Source: Dermacentor variabilis
Lineage: Eukaryota > Arthropoda > Arachnida > Ixodida > Ixodidae
Length of the DNA: 64,000 nucleotides
Direction of reading: 5' to 3'
Assembly (NCBI RefSeq): GCF_050947875.1
Contig: NC_134569.1
Coordinates: 261,775,100-261,839,099 of the forward strand
A program made the position numbers and the translations under genes. Positions 12,201-24,039 of this stretch are shown piece after piece (position 1 is the first letter of the stretch; every line of letters begins with the position of its first letter). The notes under the pieces are model-generated. The model was not told the DNA's origin. It ran no database searches and saw only the letters and a list, made by a program, of their open reading frames with translations.

Positions 12201-14570
12201 CCGGCGTAAGCTCCAGGAGACTGCCTGTGCAAAGCCAGGCGATGCAGCCCTTTTCTAGCGCTCCACCGAGAGCGCGCAGCGATATATCGCGCCCCGAGTG
12301 TTATGCGACGCGTCTCAGCTTCAGCAAAGTCTTTATTAAGACCGGCGTAAGCTCCAGGAGACTGCCTGAGCAAAGCAAGTCGATGCAGCCCTTTTCTAGC
12401 GCTGCAGCGAGAGCGCGCAGCGATATATCGCGCCCCGAGTGTTATGCGACGCGTCTCAGCTTCGGAAGTCTTTGTTGCGACCGGTGTCAACTCCAAGAGA
12501 CTGCCTGTGCAAAGCAAGTCGATGCAGCCCTTTTCTAGCGCTGCAGCGAGAGCGCGCAGCGATATAACGCACCCCGAGTGTTATGCGACGCGTTTAAATT
12601 TCAGAAAAGTCTTTATTGCGACCGGTGTAAGCTCCAGGAGATTGTCTGTGCAATACAAGACGATGCAGCCCTTTTCTACTGCTGCAGCGATAGAGCGCAG
12701 AGATTCATCGCGCCCCGAGTGTTATGCCACGCGTCTCAGCTTCATAAAAGTCTTTATTACGACCGGCGTAAGCTCCAGGAGCCTGCCTGCGCAAACCAAG
12801 TCGATGCAGCCCTTTTCTAGCGCTGCAGCGAGTGCGCGCAGCGATATAACGCACCCTGAGTGTTATGCGACGCGTTTAAGTTTCTGAAAAGTCTTTACTG
12901 CGACTGTTGTAAGCTCCAGGAGATTGCCTGTGCAAAACAAGTCGATGCAGCCCTTTTCTAGCGCCGCAGCGAGAGTGCGCCGCGTTATATCGCGCCCCGA
13001 GTGTTATGCTACGCGTCTCAGCTTCAGCAAAGTCTTTATTGCGACCGGGTTGAGCTCCAGGAGCCTGCCTGTGCAATGTAAGGCGATGCAGCCCTTTTCT
13101 AGCGGTGCAGCGAGAGCGCGCAGCGATTTATCGCGCCCTGAGTGTTATGCGACGTGTCTCAGCTATATAAAAGTCTTTATTGCGACCGGCGTAAGCTCCA
13201 GGAGACTGCCTGTGCAAAGCCAGGAAATGCAGCCCTTTTCTAGCGCTCCACCGAGAGCGCGCAGCGATATATCGCGCCCCGAGTGTTATGCGACGCGTCT
13301 CAGCTTCAGCAAAGTCTTTATTAAGACCGGCGTAAGCTCCAGGAGACTGCCTGAGCAAAGCAAGTCGATGCAGCCCTTTTCTAGCGCCGCAGCGAGAGTG
13401 CGCCGCGTTATATCGCGCCGCGAGCGTTATGCTCCGCGTCTCAGCTTCGGAAAAGTCTTTATTGCGACCAGGGTGAGCAACAGAAGACTGCCTGTGCAAT
13501 GGAAAGCGATGCAGCCCTTTTCTAGCACTGCAGTGAGAGCGCTCAGCGATATATCGCGCCCCGAGTGTTATGCGACGCGTCTCAGTTTCAGAAATGTCTT
13601 TATTGCGACCGCCGTAGGCTCCAGTAGGCTGCCTGTGCAAAGCAAGGCCATGCAGCCCTTTTCTATCGCTGCAGCAAGAGCGCGCAGAGGTATATCGCAC
13701 CCCGAGTGTTATGCGACGCGTCTCAGTTTCCGAAAAGTGTATCGCGAACAGCTTCATCCTCAGGAGAGTGCCCATTGAAAGCAAGGCGAGGCAGCCTTTT
13801 CTAGCGCTGCAGCGAGAGCGCGCAGCGAGATATCGCGCCCCGAGTTTTATGCGACGCGTCCAAGCTTCAGAAAAGTCTTTATTGCGACCGGTGTAAGCTC
13901 CAGAAGACTGCCTGTGCAAAGCCAGGCGATGCGGCCCTTTTCTAGCGCTGCAGCGAGAGCGCGCAGCGATATACCGCGCCCCGACTGTTATGCGACGCGT
14001 CTTAGCTTCAGCAAAGTCTTTATTAAGACCGGCGTAAGCTCCATGAGACTGCCTGAGCAAAGCAAGTCGATGCAGCCCTTGTCTAGCGCTGCAGCGAGAG
14101 CGCGCAGCGATATAACGCACCCCGAGTGTTATGCGACGCGTTTAAGTTTCAGAAAAGTCTTTATTGCGACCGGTGCAAGCTCCAGGAGATTGTCTGTGCA
14201 AAACAAGACGATGCAGCCCTTTTCTACTGCTGCAGCGATAGAGCGCAGCGATTTATCGCGCCCCGAGTGTTATGCCACGCGTCTCAGCTTCATAAAAGTC
14301 TTTATCGCGACCGGCATAAGCTCCAGGAGACTGCCTGCGCAAAGGAAGTCGATGCAGCCCTTCTCTAGCGCTGCAGCGAGCGATCATAGCGATATAACGC
14401 ACCCCGAGTGTTATGCGACGCGTTTAAGTTTCTGAAAAGTCTTTACTGCGACCGTTGTAAGCTCCAGGAGATTGCCTGTGCAAAACAAGACAATGCTGCC
14501 CTTTTCTACTGCTGCAGCGAGAGCGCGCAGCGATATATCGCGCCCCGAGTGTTATGCGACGCGTCTCAGC
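9227..14570. repeat. Higher-order repeat copy B, 5344 bp (about 38 monomers)
   Basis: Landmark spacings are 1824, 1409 and 2111 bp. The only shortened interval is the first, by 423 bp, which is exactly three monomers. The missing monomers correspond to about 3740-4162 of copy A, and the join at about 9506 is seamless in monomer phase. The rest matches copy A at offset 5767 (before the deletion) or 5344 (after it) with very few changes. Confidence 0.92.
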
Positions 14571-17080
14571 TTCGGAAGTCTTTGTTGCGACCGGTGTGAA
14601 CTCCAAGAGACTGCCTGTGCAAAGCAAGTCGATGCAGCCCTTTTCTAGCGCCGCAGCGACAGTGCGCCGCGTTATATCGCGCCCCGAGCGTTATGCTACG
14701 CGTCTCAGCTTCAGCAAAGGCTTTATTGCGACCGGGGTGAGCTCCAGGAGCCTGCCTGTGCAATGCAAGGCGATGCAGCCCTTTTCTAGCGGTGCAGCGC
14801 GAGCGCGCAGCGATTTATCGCGCCCCGAGTGTTATGCGACGCGACTCAGCTTCATAAAAGTCTTTATTGCGACCGGCGTAAGCTCCAGGAGTCTGCCTGT
14901 GCAAAGCCAGGCGATGCAGCCCTTTTGTTGCGCTGCACCAAGAGCGCGCAGCGATATCTTGCGCCCCGACTGTTATGCGACGCGTCTCAGCTTTATAAAA
15001 GTCTTTATTGCGACCGGCATACGCTCCAGGAGACTGCCTGTGCAAAGCCAGGCGATGCAGCCCTTTTCTAGCGCTGCACCGAGAGCGCGCAGCGATATAT
15101 CGCGCCCCGAGTGTTATGCGACGCATCTTAGCTTCAGCAAAGTCTTTATTAAGACCGGCGTAAGCTCCATGAGACTGTCTGAGCAAAGCAAGTCGATGCA
15201 GCCCTTTTCTAGCGCTGCAGCGAGAGCGCGCAGCGATATAACGCACCCCGAGTGTTATGCGACGCGTTTAAGTTTCAGAAAAGTCTTTATTGCGACCGGT
15301 GTAAGCTCCAGGAGATTGTCTGTGCAAAACAAGACGATGCAGCCCTTTTCTACTGCTGCAGCGATAGAGCGCAGCGATTTATCGCGCCCCGAGTGTTATG
15401 CCACGCGTCTCAGCTTCATAAAAGTCTTTATTGCGACCGGCGTAAGCTCCAGGAGACTGCCTGCGCAAAGCAAGTCGATGCAGCCCTTTTCTAGCGCTGC
15501 AGCGAGAGCGCGCAGCGATATAACGCACCCCGAGTGTTATGCGACGCGTTTAAGTTTCTGAAAAGTCTTTACTGCGACTGTTGTAAGCTCCAGGAGATTG
15601 CCTGTGCAAAACAAGTCGATGCAGCCCTTTTCTAGTGCCGCAGCGAGAGTGCGCCGCGTTATATCGCGCCCCGAGCGTTATGCTACGCGTCTCAGCTTCA
15701 GCAAAGTCTTTATTGCGACCGGGGTGAGCTCCAGGAGCGTGCCTGTGCAATGCAAGGCGATGCAGCCCTTTTCTAGCGGTGCAGCGAGAGCGCGCAGCGA
15801 TTTATCGCGCCCTGAGTGTTATGCGACGCGTCTCAGCTATATAAAAGTCTTTATTGCGACCAGGGTGAGCAACAGGAGACTGCCTGTGCAATGGAAGGCG
15901 ATGCAGCCCTTTTCTAGCACTGCAGTGAGAGCGCTCAGCGATATATCGCGCCCCGAGTGTTATGCGACGCGTCTCAGTTTCAGAAATGTCTTTATTGCGA
16001 CCGCCGTAGGCTCCAGTAGGCTGCCTGTGCAAAGCAAGGCCATGCAGCCCTTTTCTATCGCTGCAGCAAGAGCGCGCAGAGATATATCGCACCCCGAGTG
16101 TAATGCGACGCGTCTCAGTTTCCGAAAAGTGTATCGCGAACAGCTTCATCCTCAGGAGAGTGCCCATGGAAAGCAAGGCGAGGCAGCCTTTTCTAGCGCT
16201 GCAGCGAGAGCGCGCAGCGAGATATCGCGCCCCGAGTTTTATGCGACGCGTCCAAGCTTCAGAAAAGTCTTTATTGCGACCGGTGTAAGCTCCAGAAGAC
16301 TGCCTGTGCAAAGCCAGGCGATGCGGCCCTTTTCTAGCGCTGCAGCGAGAGCGCGCAGCGATATATCGCGCCCAGACTGTTATGCGACGCGTCTCAGCTT
16401 TATAAAAGTCTTTATTGCGACCGGCGTAAGCTCCAAGAGACTGCCTGTGCAAAGCCAGGCGATGCAGCCCTTTTCTAGCGCTGCACCGAGAGCGCGCAGC
16501 GATATATCGCGCCCCGAGTGTTATGCGACGCGTCTCAGCTTCATAAAAGTCTTTATTGCGACCGGCGTAAGCTCCAGGAGACTGCCTGCGCAAAGCAAGT
16601 CGATGCAGCCCTTTTCTAGCGCTGCAGCGAGAGCGCGCAGCGATATAACGCACCCCGGGTGTTATGCGACGCGTTTAAGTTTCTGAAAAGTCTACTGCGA
16701 CCGTTGTAAGCTCCAGGAGATTGCCTGTGCAAAACAAGACAATGCTGGCCTTTTCTACTGCTGCAGTGAGAGCGCGCAGCGATATATCGCGCCCCGAGTG
16801 TTATGCGACGCGTCTCAGCTTCGGAAGTCTTTGTTGCGACCGGTGTGAACTCCAAGAGACTGCCTGTGCAAAGCAAGTCGATGCAGCCCTTTTCTAGCGC
16901 CGCAGCGAGAGTGCGCCGCGTTATATCGCGCCCCGAGCGTTATGCTACGCGTCTCAGCTTCAGCAAAGTCTTTATTGCGACCGGGGTGTTCTCCAGGAGT
17001 CTGCCTGTGCAATGCTAGGCGATGCAGCCCTTTTCTAGCGGTGCAGCGAGAGCGCGCAGCGATTTATCGCGCCCCGAGTG
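14571..17080. repeat. Higher-order repeat copy C, partial
   Basis: This copy follows A and B in the same order, including the three monomers missing from B (15000-15420). It matches copy A at offset 11111. It departs from the HOR order after about 17020, where a monomer type found at about 7650 and 12990 follows directly. That indicates a recombination junction between non-equivalent monomers. Confidence 0.85.
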
Positions 17081-17089
17081 TTATGCTAC

Positions 17090-20000
17090 GCGTCTCAGCT
17101 TCAGCAAAGTCTTTATTGCGACCGGGTTGAGCTCCAGGAGCCTGCCTGTGCAATGTAAGGCGATGCAGCCCTTTTCTAGCGGTGCAGCGAGAGCGCGCAG
17201 CGATTTATCGCGCCCTGAGTGTTATGCGACGTGTCTCAGCTATATAAAAGTCTTTATTGCGACCGGCGTAAGCTCCAGGAGACTGCCTGTGCAAAGCCAG
17301 GAAATGCAGCCCTTTTCTAGCGCTCCACCGAGAGCGCGCAGTGATATATCGCGCCCCGAGTGTTATGCGACGCGTCTCAGCTTCAGCAAAGTCTTTATTA
17401 AGACCGGCGTAAGCTCCAGGAGACTGCCTGAGCAAAGCAAGTCGATGCAGCCCTTTTCTAGCGCCGCAGCGAGAGTGCGCCGCGTTATATCGCGCCGCGA
17501 GCGTTATGCTACGCGTCTCAGCTTCAGAAAAGTCTTTATTGCGACCATGGTGAGCTCCAGGAGACTGCCTGTGCAATGCAAGGCGATGCAGCCCTTTTCT
17601 AGCACTGCAGTGAGAGCGCGTAGCGATATATCGCGCTCCGAGTGTTATGCGATGCGTCTCATTGTCAGAAAAGTTTGTATTGCGGCCGGTGTAAGCTCCA
17701 GGAAACTGCCTGTGCCAAGCAAGGCGATGCACCCCTTTTCGAGCGGTGCAGCGAGAGCGCTCAGCGATATATCGCGCCCCGAGTGTTATGCGACCCGTCT
17801 CAGTTTCAGAAATATCTTTATTGCGACCGGCGTAAGCTCCAGAAGACTGCCTGTGCAAAGCCAGGTGATGCAGCCCTTTTCTTGCGCTGCACCAAGAGCG
17901 CGCAACGATATATTGCGCCCCGACCGTTAGGCGACGTGTGTCAGCTTTATAAAAGTTTTTATTGCGACCGGCGTAAGCTCCAGGAGACTGCCTGTGCAAA
18001 GCCAGGCGATGCAGCCCTTTTCTAGCGCTCCACCGAGAGCGCGCAGCGATATATCGCGCCCCGAGTGTTATGCGACGCGTCTCAGCTTCAGCAAAGTCTT
18101 TATTAAGACCGGCGTAAGCTCCAGGAGACTGCCTGAGCAAAGCAAGTCGATGCAGCCCTTTTCTAGCGCTGCAGCGAGAGCGCGCAGCGATATATCGCGC
18201 CCCGAGTGTTATGCGACGCGTCTCAGCTTCGGAAGTCTTTGTTGCGACCGGTGTCAACTCCAAGAGACTGCCTGTGCAAAGCAAGTCGATGCAGCCCTTT
18301 TCTAGCGCTGCAGCGAGAGCGCGCAGCGATATAACGCACCCCGAGTGTTATGCGACGCGTTTAAATTTCAGAAAAGTCTTTATTGCGACCGGTGTAAGCT
18401 CCAGGAGATTGTCTGTGTAATACAAGACGATGCAGCCCTTTTCTACTGCTGCAGCGATAGAGCGCAGCGATTCATCGCGCCCCGAGTGTTATGCCACGCG
18501 TCTCAGCTTCATAAAAGTCTTTATTACGACCGGCGTAAGCTCCAGGAGCCTGCCTGCGCAAAGCAAGTCGATGCAGCCCTTTTCTAGCGCTGCAGCGAGT
18601 GCGCGCAGCGATATAACGCACCCTGAGTGTTATGCGACGCGTTTAAGTTTCTGAAAAGTCTTTACTGCGACTGTTGTAAGCTCCAGGAGATTGCCTGTGC
18701 AAAACAAGTCGATGCAGCCCTTTTCTAGCGCCGCAGCGAGAGTGCGCCGCGTTATATCGCGCCCCGAGTGTTATGCTACGCGTCTCAGCTTCAGCAAAGT
18801 CTTTATTGCGACCGGGTTGAGCTCCAGGAGCCTGCCTGTGCAATGTAAGGCGATGCAGCCCTTTTCTAGCGGTGCAGCGAGAGCGCGCAGCGATTTATCG
18901 CGCCCTGAGTGTTATGCGACGTGTCTCAGCTATATAAAAGTCTTTATTGCGACCGGCGTAAGCTCCAGGAGACTGCCTGTGCAAAGCCAGGAAATGCAGC
19001 CCTTTTCTAGCGCTCCACCGAGAGCGCGCAGTGATATATCGCGCCCCGAGTGTTATGCGACGCGTCTCAGCTTCAGCAAAGTCTTTATTAAGACCGGCGT
19101 AAGCTCCAGGAGACTGCCTGAGCAAAGCAAGTCGATGCAGCCCTTTTCTAGCGCCGCAGCGAGAGTGCGCCGCGTTATATCGCGCCGCGAGCGTTATGCT
19201 ACGCGTCTCAGCTTCAGAAAAGTCTTTATTGCGACCATGGTGAGCTCCAGGAGACTGCCTGTGCAATGCAAGGCGATGCAGCGCTTTTCTAGCACTGCAG
19301 TGAGAGCGCGCAGCGATATATCGCGCTCCGAGTGTTATGCGATGCGTCTCAGTGTCAGAAAAGTCTGTATTGCGGCCGGTGTAAGCTCCAGGAAACTGCC
19401 TGTGCCAAGCAAGGCGATGCACCCCTTTTCGAGCGGTGCAGCGAGAGCGCTCAGCGATATATCGCGCCCCGAGTGTTTTGCGACGCGTCTCAGTTTCAGA
19501 AATGTCTTTATTGCGACCGGCGTAAGCTCCAGAAGAATGCCTGTGCAAAGCCAGGCGATGCAGCCCTTTTCTTGCGCTGCACCAAGAGCGCGCAGCGATA
19601 TATTGCGTCCCGACCGTTAGGCGACGCGTGTCAGCTTTATAAAAGTCTTTATTGCGACCGGCGTAAGCTCCAGGAGACTGCCTGTGCAAAGCCAGGCGAT
19701 GCAGCCCTTTTCTAGCGCTCCACCGAGAGCGCGCAGCGATATATCGCGCCCCGAGTGTTATGCGACGCGTCTCAGCTTCAGCAAAGTCTTTATTAAGACC
19801 GGCGTAAGCTCCAGGAGACTGCCTGAGCAAAGCAAGTCGATGCAGCCCTTTTCTAGCGCTGCAGCGAGAGTGCGCAGCGATATATCGCGCCCCGAGTGTT
19901 ATGCGACGCGTCTCAGCTTCGGAAGTCTTTGTTGCGACCCGTGTCAACTCCAAGAGACTGCCTGTGCAAAGCAAGTCGATGCAGCCCTTTTCTAGCGCCG
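17090..20000. repeat. 1690-bp tandem duplication at the distal side of the array
   Basis: Segments at about 17090-18250 recur at about 18780-19940 with a constant offset of 1690 bp (12 monomers minus 2 bp). Matched pairs include rare monomers with GTTTGTATTGCGGCCGG-type sequence at 17670 and 19360. Identity is high but lower than between HOR copies A and B, which suggests a slightly older event. After about 20000 the order of monomers is scrambled relative to the HOR. Confidence 0.8.
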
Positions 20001-23000
20001 CAGCGAGAGTGCGCCGCGTTATATCGCGCCGCGAGCGTTATGCTCCGCGTCTCAGCTTCGGAAAAGTCTTTATTGCGACCAGGGTGAGCAACAGGAGACT
20101 GCCTGTGCTATGGAAAGCGATGCTGCCCTTTTCTAGCACTGCAGTGAGAGCGCTCAGCGATATATCGCGCACCGAGTGTTATGCGACGCGTTTAAGTTTC
20201 AGAAAAGTCTTTATTGCGACCGGTGTAAGCTCCAGGAGATTGTCTGTGCAAAACAAGACGATGCAGCCCTTTTCTACTGCTGCAGCGATAGAGCGCAGCG
20301 ATTTATCGGGCCCCGAGTGTTATGCCACGCGTCTCAGCTTCATAAAAGTCTTTATTGCGACCGGCGTAGGCTCCAGTAGGCTGCCTGTGCAAAGCAAGGC
20401 CATGCAGCCCTTTTCTATCGCTGCAGCACGAGCGCGCAGAGATATATCGCACCCCGAGTGTTATGCGACGCGTCTCAGTTTCCGAAAAGTGTATCGCGAA
20501 CAGCTTCATCCTCAGGAGAGTGCCCATGGAAAGCCAGGCGATGCAGCCCTTTTCTAGCGCTGCACCAAGAGCGCGCAGCGATATCTTGCGCCCCGCCTGT
20601 TATGCGACGCGTCTCAGCTTTATAAAAGTCTTTATTGCAACCGGCATAAGCTCCAGGAGATTGTCTGTGCAAAACAAGACGATGCAGCCCTTTTCTACTG
20701 CTGCAGCGATAGAGCGCAGCGATTTATCGGGCCCCGAGTGTTATGCCACGCGTCTCAGCTTCATAAAAGTCTTTATTGCGACCGGCGTAAGCTCCAGGAG
20801 ACTGCGTGCGCAAAGCAAGTCGATGCAGCCCTTCTCTAGCGCCGCAGCCAGAGCGCGCAGCGATATAGCGCACCCCGAGTGTTATGCGACGCGTTTAAGT
20901 TTCTGAAAAGTCTTTACTGCGACCGTTGTAAGCTCCAGGAGATTGCCTGTGCAAAACAAGACAATGCTGCCCTTTTCTACTGCTGCAGCGAGAGCGCCCA
21001 GCGATATATCGCGCCCCGAGTGTTATGCGACGCGTCTCAGCTTCGGAAGTCTTTGTTGCGACCGGTGTGAAGATCCAAGACACTGCCTGTGCAAAGCAAG
21101 TCGATGCAGCCCTTTTCTAGCGCCGCAGCGAGAGTGCGCCGCGTTATATCGCGCCCCGAGCGTTATGCTACGCGTCTCAGCTTCAGCAAAGTCTTTATTG
21201 CGACCGGGGTGAGCTCCAGGAGTCTGCCTGTGCGATGCAAGGCGATGCAGCCCTTTTCTAGCGGTGCAGCGAGAGCGCGCAGCGATTTATCGCGCCCCGA
21301 GTGTTATGCGACGCGTCTCAGCTTCATAAAAGTCTTTATTGCGACCGGCGTAAGCTCCAGGAGTCTGCCTGTGCAAAGCCAGGCGATGCAGCCCTTTTCT
21401 AGCGCTGCACCAATAGCGCGCAGCGATATATTGCGCCCCGACTGTTATGCGACGCGTCTCAGCTATATAAAAGTCTTTATTGCGACCGGCGTAAGCTCCA
21501 GGAGACTGCCTGTGCAAAGCCAGGAAATGCAGCCCTTTTCTAGCGCTCCACCGAGAGCGCGCAGCGATATATCGCGCCCCGAGTGTTATGCGACGCGTCT
21601 CAGCTTCAGCAAAGTCTTTATTAAGACCGGCGTAAGCTCCAGGAGGCTGCCTGAGCAAAGCAAGGCGATGCAGCCCTTTTCTAGCGCCGCAGCGAGAGTG
21701 CGCCGCGTTATATCGCGCCGCGAGCGTTATGCTCCGCGTCTCAGCTTCAGAAAGGTCTTTATTGCGACCGGGGTGAGCTCCAGGAGACTGCCTATGCAAT
21801 GCAAGGCGATGCAGCCCTTTTCTAGCACTGCAGTGAGAGCGCGCAGCGATATATCGCGCTCTGAGTGTTATGCGATGCGTCTCAGTGTCAGAAAAGTCTG
21901 TATTGCGGCCGGTGTAAGCTCCAGAAAACAGCCTGTGCCAAGCAAGGCGATGCACCCCTTTTCGAGCGGTGCAGCGAGAGCGCTCAGCGATATATCGCGC
22001 CCCGAGTGTTATGCGACGCGTCTCAGTTTCAGAAATGTCTTTATTGCGACCGCCGTAGGCTCCAGGAGGCTGCCTGTGCAAAGCAAGGCGTTGCAGCCCT
22101 TTTCTAGCGCTGCAGCAAGAGTGCGCAGCGAGATATCGCGCCCCGAGTTTTATGCGACGCGTCTCAGCTTCAGCAAAGTCTTTATTAAGACCGGCGTAAG
22201 CTCCAGAAGACTGCCTGTGCAAAGCAAAGCGATGCGGCCCTTTTCTAGCGCTGCAGCGAGAGCGTGCAGCGATATATCGCGCCCCGACTGTTATGCGACG
22301 CGTCTCAGCTTTATAAAAGTCTTTATTGCGACCGGCGTAAGTTCCAGGAGACTGCCTGTGCAAAGCCAGGCGATACAGCCCTTTTCTAGCGCTGCACCGA
22401 GAGCGCGCAGCGATATATCGCGCCCCGAGTGTTATGCGACGCGTCTCAGCTTCAGCAAAATCTTTATTAAGACCGGCCTAAGCTCCAGGAGACTGCCTGA
22501 GCAAAGCAAGTCGATGCAGCCCTTTTCTAGCGCAGCAGCGAGAACGCGCAGCGATATAACGCACCCCGAGTGTTATGCGACGCGTTTAAGTTTCAGAAAA
22601 GCCTTTATTGCGACCGGTGTAAGCTCTAGGAGAGTGTCTGTGCAAAACAAGACGATGCAGCCCTTTTCTACTGCTGCAGCGAGAGCGCGCAGCGATATAT
22701 CGCGCCCCGAGTGTTATGCGACGCGTCTCAGCTTCGGAAGTCTTTGTTGCGACCGGTGTGAACTCCAAGAGACTGCCTGTGCAAAGCAAGTCGATGCAGC
22801 CCTTTTCTAGCGCCGCAGCGAAAGTGTGCCGCGTTATATCGCGCCCCGAGCGTTATGCGAGGCGTCTCAGCTTCAGAAAAGTCTTTATTGCGACCGGCGT
22901 AAGCTCCAGGAGACTGCCTGTGCAATGCAAAGCGATGCAGCCCTTTTCTAGCACTGCAGTGAGAGCGCGCAGCGATATATCGCGCCCCGAGTGTTATGCG

Positions 23001-23095
23001 ATGCGTGTCAGCGTCATAAAAGTCTGTATTGCGGCCGGTGTAAGCTCCAGGAAACTGCCTGTGCCAAGCAGGGCGATGCACCCCTTTTCGAGCGC

Positions 23096-23126
23096 TGCAG
23101 CGAGAGCGCTGAGCGCTCTCGCTGCA
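23096..23126. repeat. Palindrome that closes the satellite array
   Basis: Arms 23096-23110 and 23112-23126 are perfect 15-bp inverted repeats around a single G. The left arm is normal monomer sequence (TGCAGCGAGAGCGCT). The right arm is its reverse complement and is immediately followed by unique AT-richer DNA. Confidence 0.9.
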
Positions 23127-24039
23127 ATTGTATGTTTTTCCAGTTAATCCCATTTTTTCTCGCATTTTTTCCAAGATGTACGATCGAGGCTTTACTGTAT
23201 ATCCAAGCAAACATATCAAGCAGAGTTTGCCTTTCAGGAGTTTACATGCCTAATGTAAACTGCACTTTCCCACAGGCGCACCATGTATCATCAAACACAA
23301 CAAATGGTCGTCCACAACGAAAATAGAACACAATCACAGACATGGACAAACAGTAAATAGAGGCGCACGAAAGGTGACCAGGACACATGAATATCGCTTG
23401 GGAAGAGCACTACCCAAACGATATCCTGTGTCCTTTTCTCATTACCTGTCAATACTTGAACTGCATATTTTGTGTAGACTATGAACAAGGTCAAGCCATA
23501 TAATCCTTTCAGAAAGATGTAAGAAACACAATGGCAACACAACTAGCTGCCTAAACTGTTATAATGCTTAAACCTCTTTTTCCCCTTCTGCTTTTCAGCA
23601 AAAGCTAGAAACTCCACAAGTGATGAATACAGATCTAGCAAACCAGTAGCCCAATTTGTAGCATATGCATTCACCCTCTAATATGCCAGACATTAGTGAC
23701 TAATCCTACAGGTCTTCCCGCAATAATTCAGCACTCAACTTATGTGCTCAGCATGTAGTTTCAGTCCACAGTAACCTACAATCAAGATAAAAGCTTCATC
23801 CCAACACTTCACAGGAAAGAAAGATAAAAGAAACTGCGCAAAAGGCATAGTACTAATGCCACAAACGTTAGACCCAGCTTTCTCGTCATAGTTAACTGAC
23901 CCAAAAGCAATAGACAGTCATAAATCTCACTGCCAAAGGCAGGTACTTCACATAACGCTGCAAGAAAATGTGCTGGGAACACAAAGTGCCATAGGTGGAA
24001 AGCACAAGATAGATGGCAGCAAGAGCTAGAGGTCACCAG
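23127..24039. other. Non-repetitive flank, nothing recognised
   Basis: AT-richer single-copy-looking DNA between the satellite and the homeodomain frame. I see no convincing coding sequence. It could include the 3' untranslated region of the homeobox sequence on the minus strand, but I found no clear polyadenylation signal. Confidence 0.5.

Larger units (their letters stand above)
1..23126. repeat. 141-bp satellite array, about 164 monomers, open to the left
   Basis: A motif such as GATGCAGCCCTTTT recurs at 145, 284, 425 and 566, giving spacings of 139, 141 and 141 bp, and continues without interruption to 23126. Each monomer carries a purine-rich GCGAGAGCGCGCAGCG block, a 12-bp palindrome GCGATATATCGC, a GAGTGTTATGCGACGCG block and AAAGTCTTTATTGCGACC. 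Monomers differ from one another by roughly 10-20% by eye and are CpG-rich. Because 141 equals 3 x 47 and stops are rare in the monomer, reading frames of 60-573 codons occur in all strands and phases. They share no known domain and are broken by recurrent 139-bp monomers, so I treat them as non-coding. The array begins outside the window and ends at a palindrome. A centromeric or heterochromatic location is an inference from the organisation only. Confidence 0.97.

Noticed and set aside
207..22810. Dozens of long open reading frames on both strands as protein genes
   Set aside because: All are translations of the 141-bp satellite in different phases. They have no known domain, overlap on both strands, and are shifted by 139-bp monomers in every HOR.
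1..23126. CRISPR array or other prokaryotic direct-repeat system
   Set aside because: Monomers are contiguous without spacers and the rest of the window is animal DNA.
1..23126. CENP-B box in the satellite monomer
   Set aside because: I looked for the TTCG...CGGG pattern in representative monomers and found no match.
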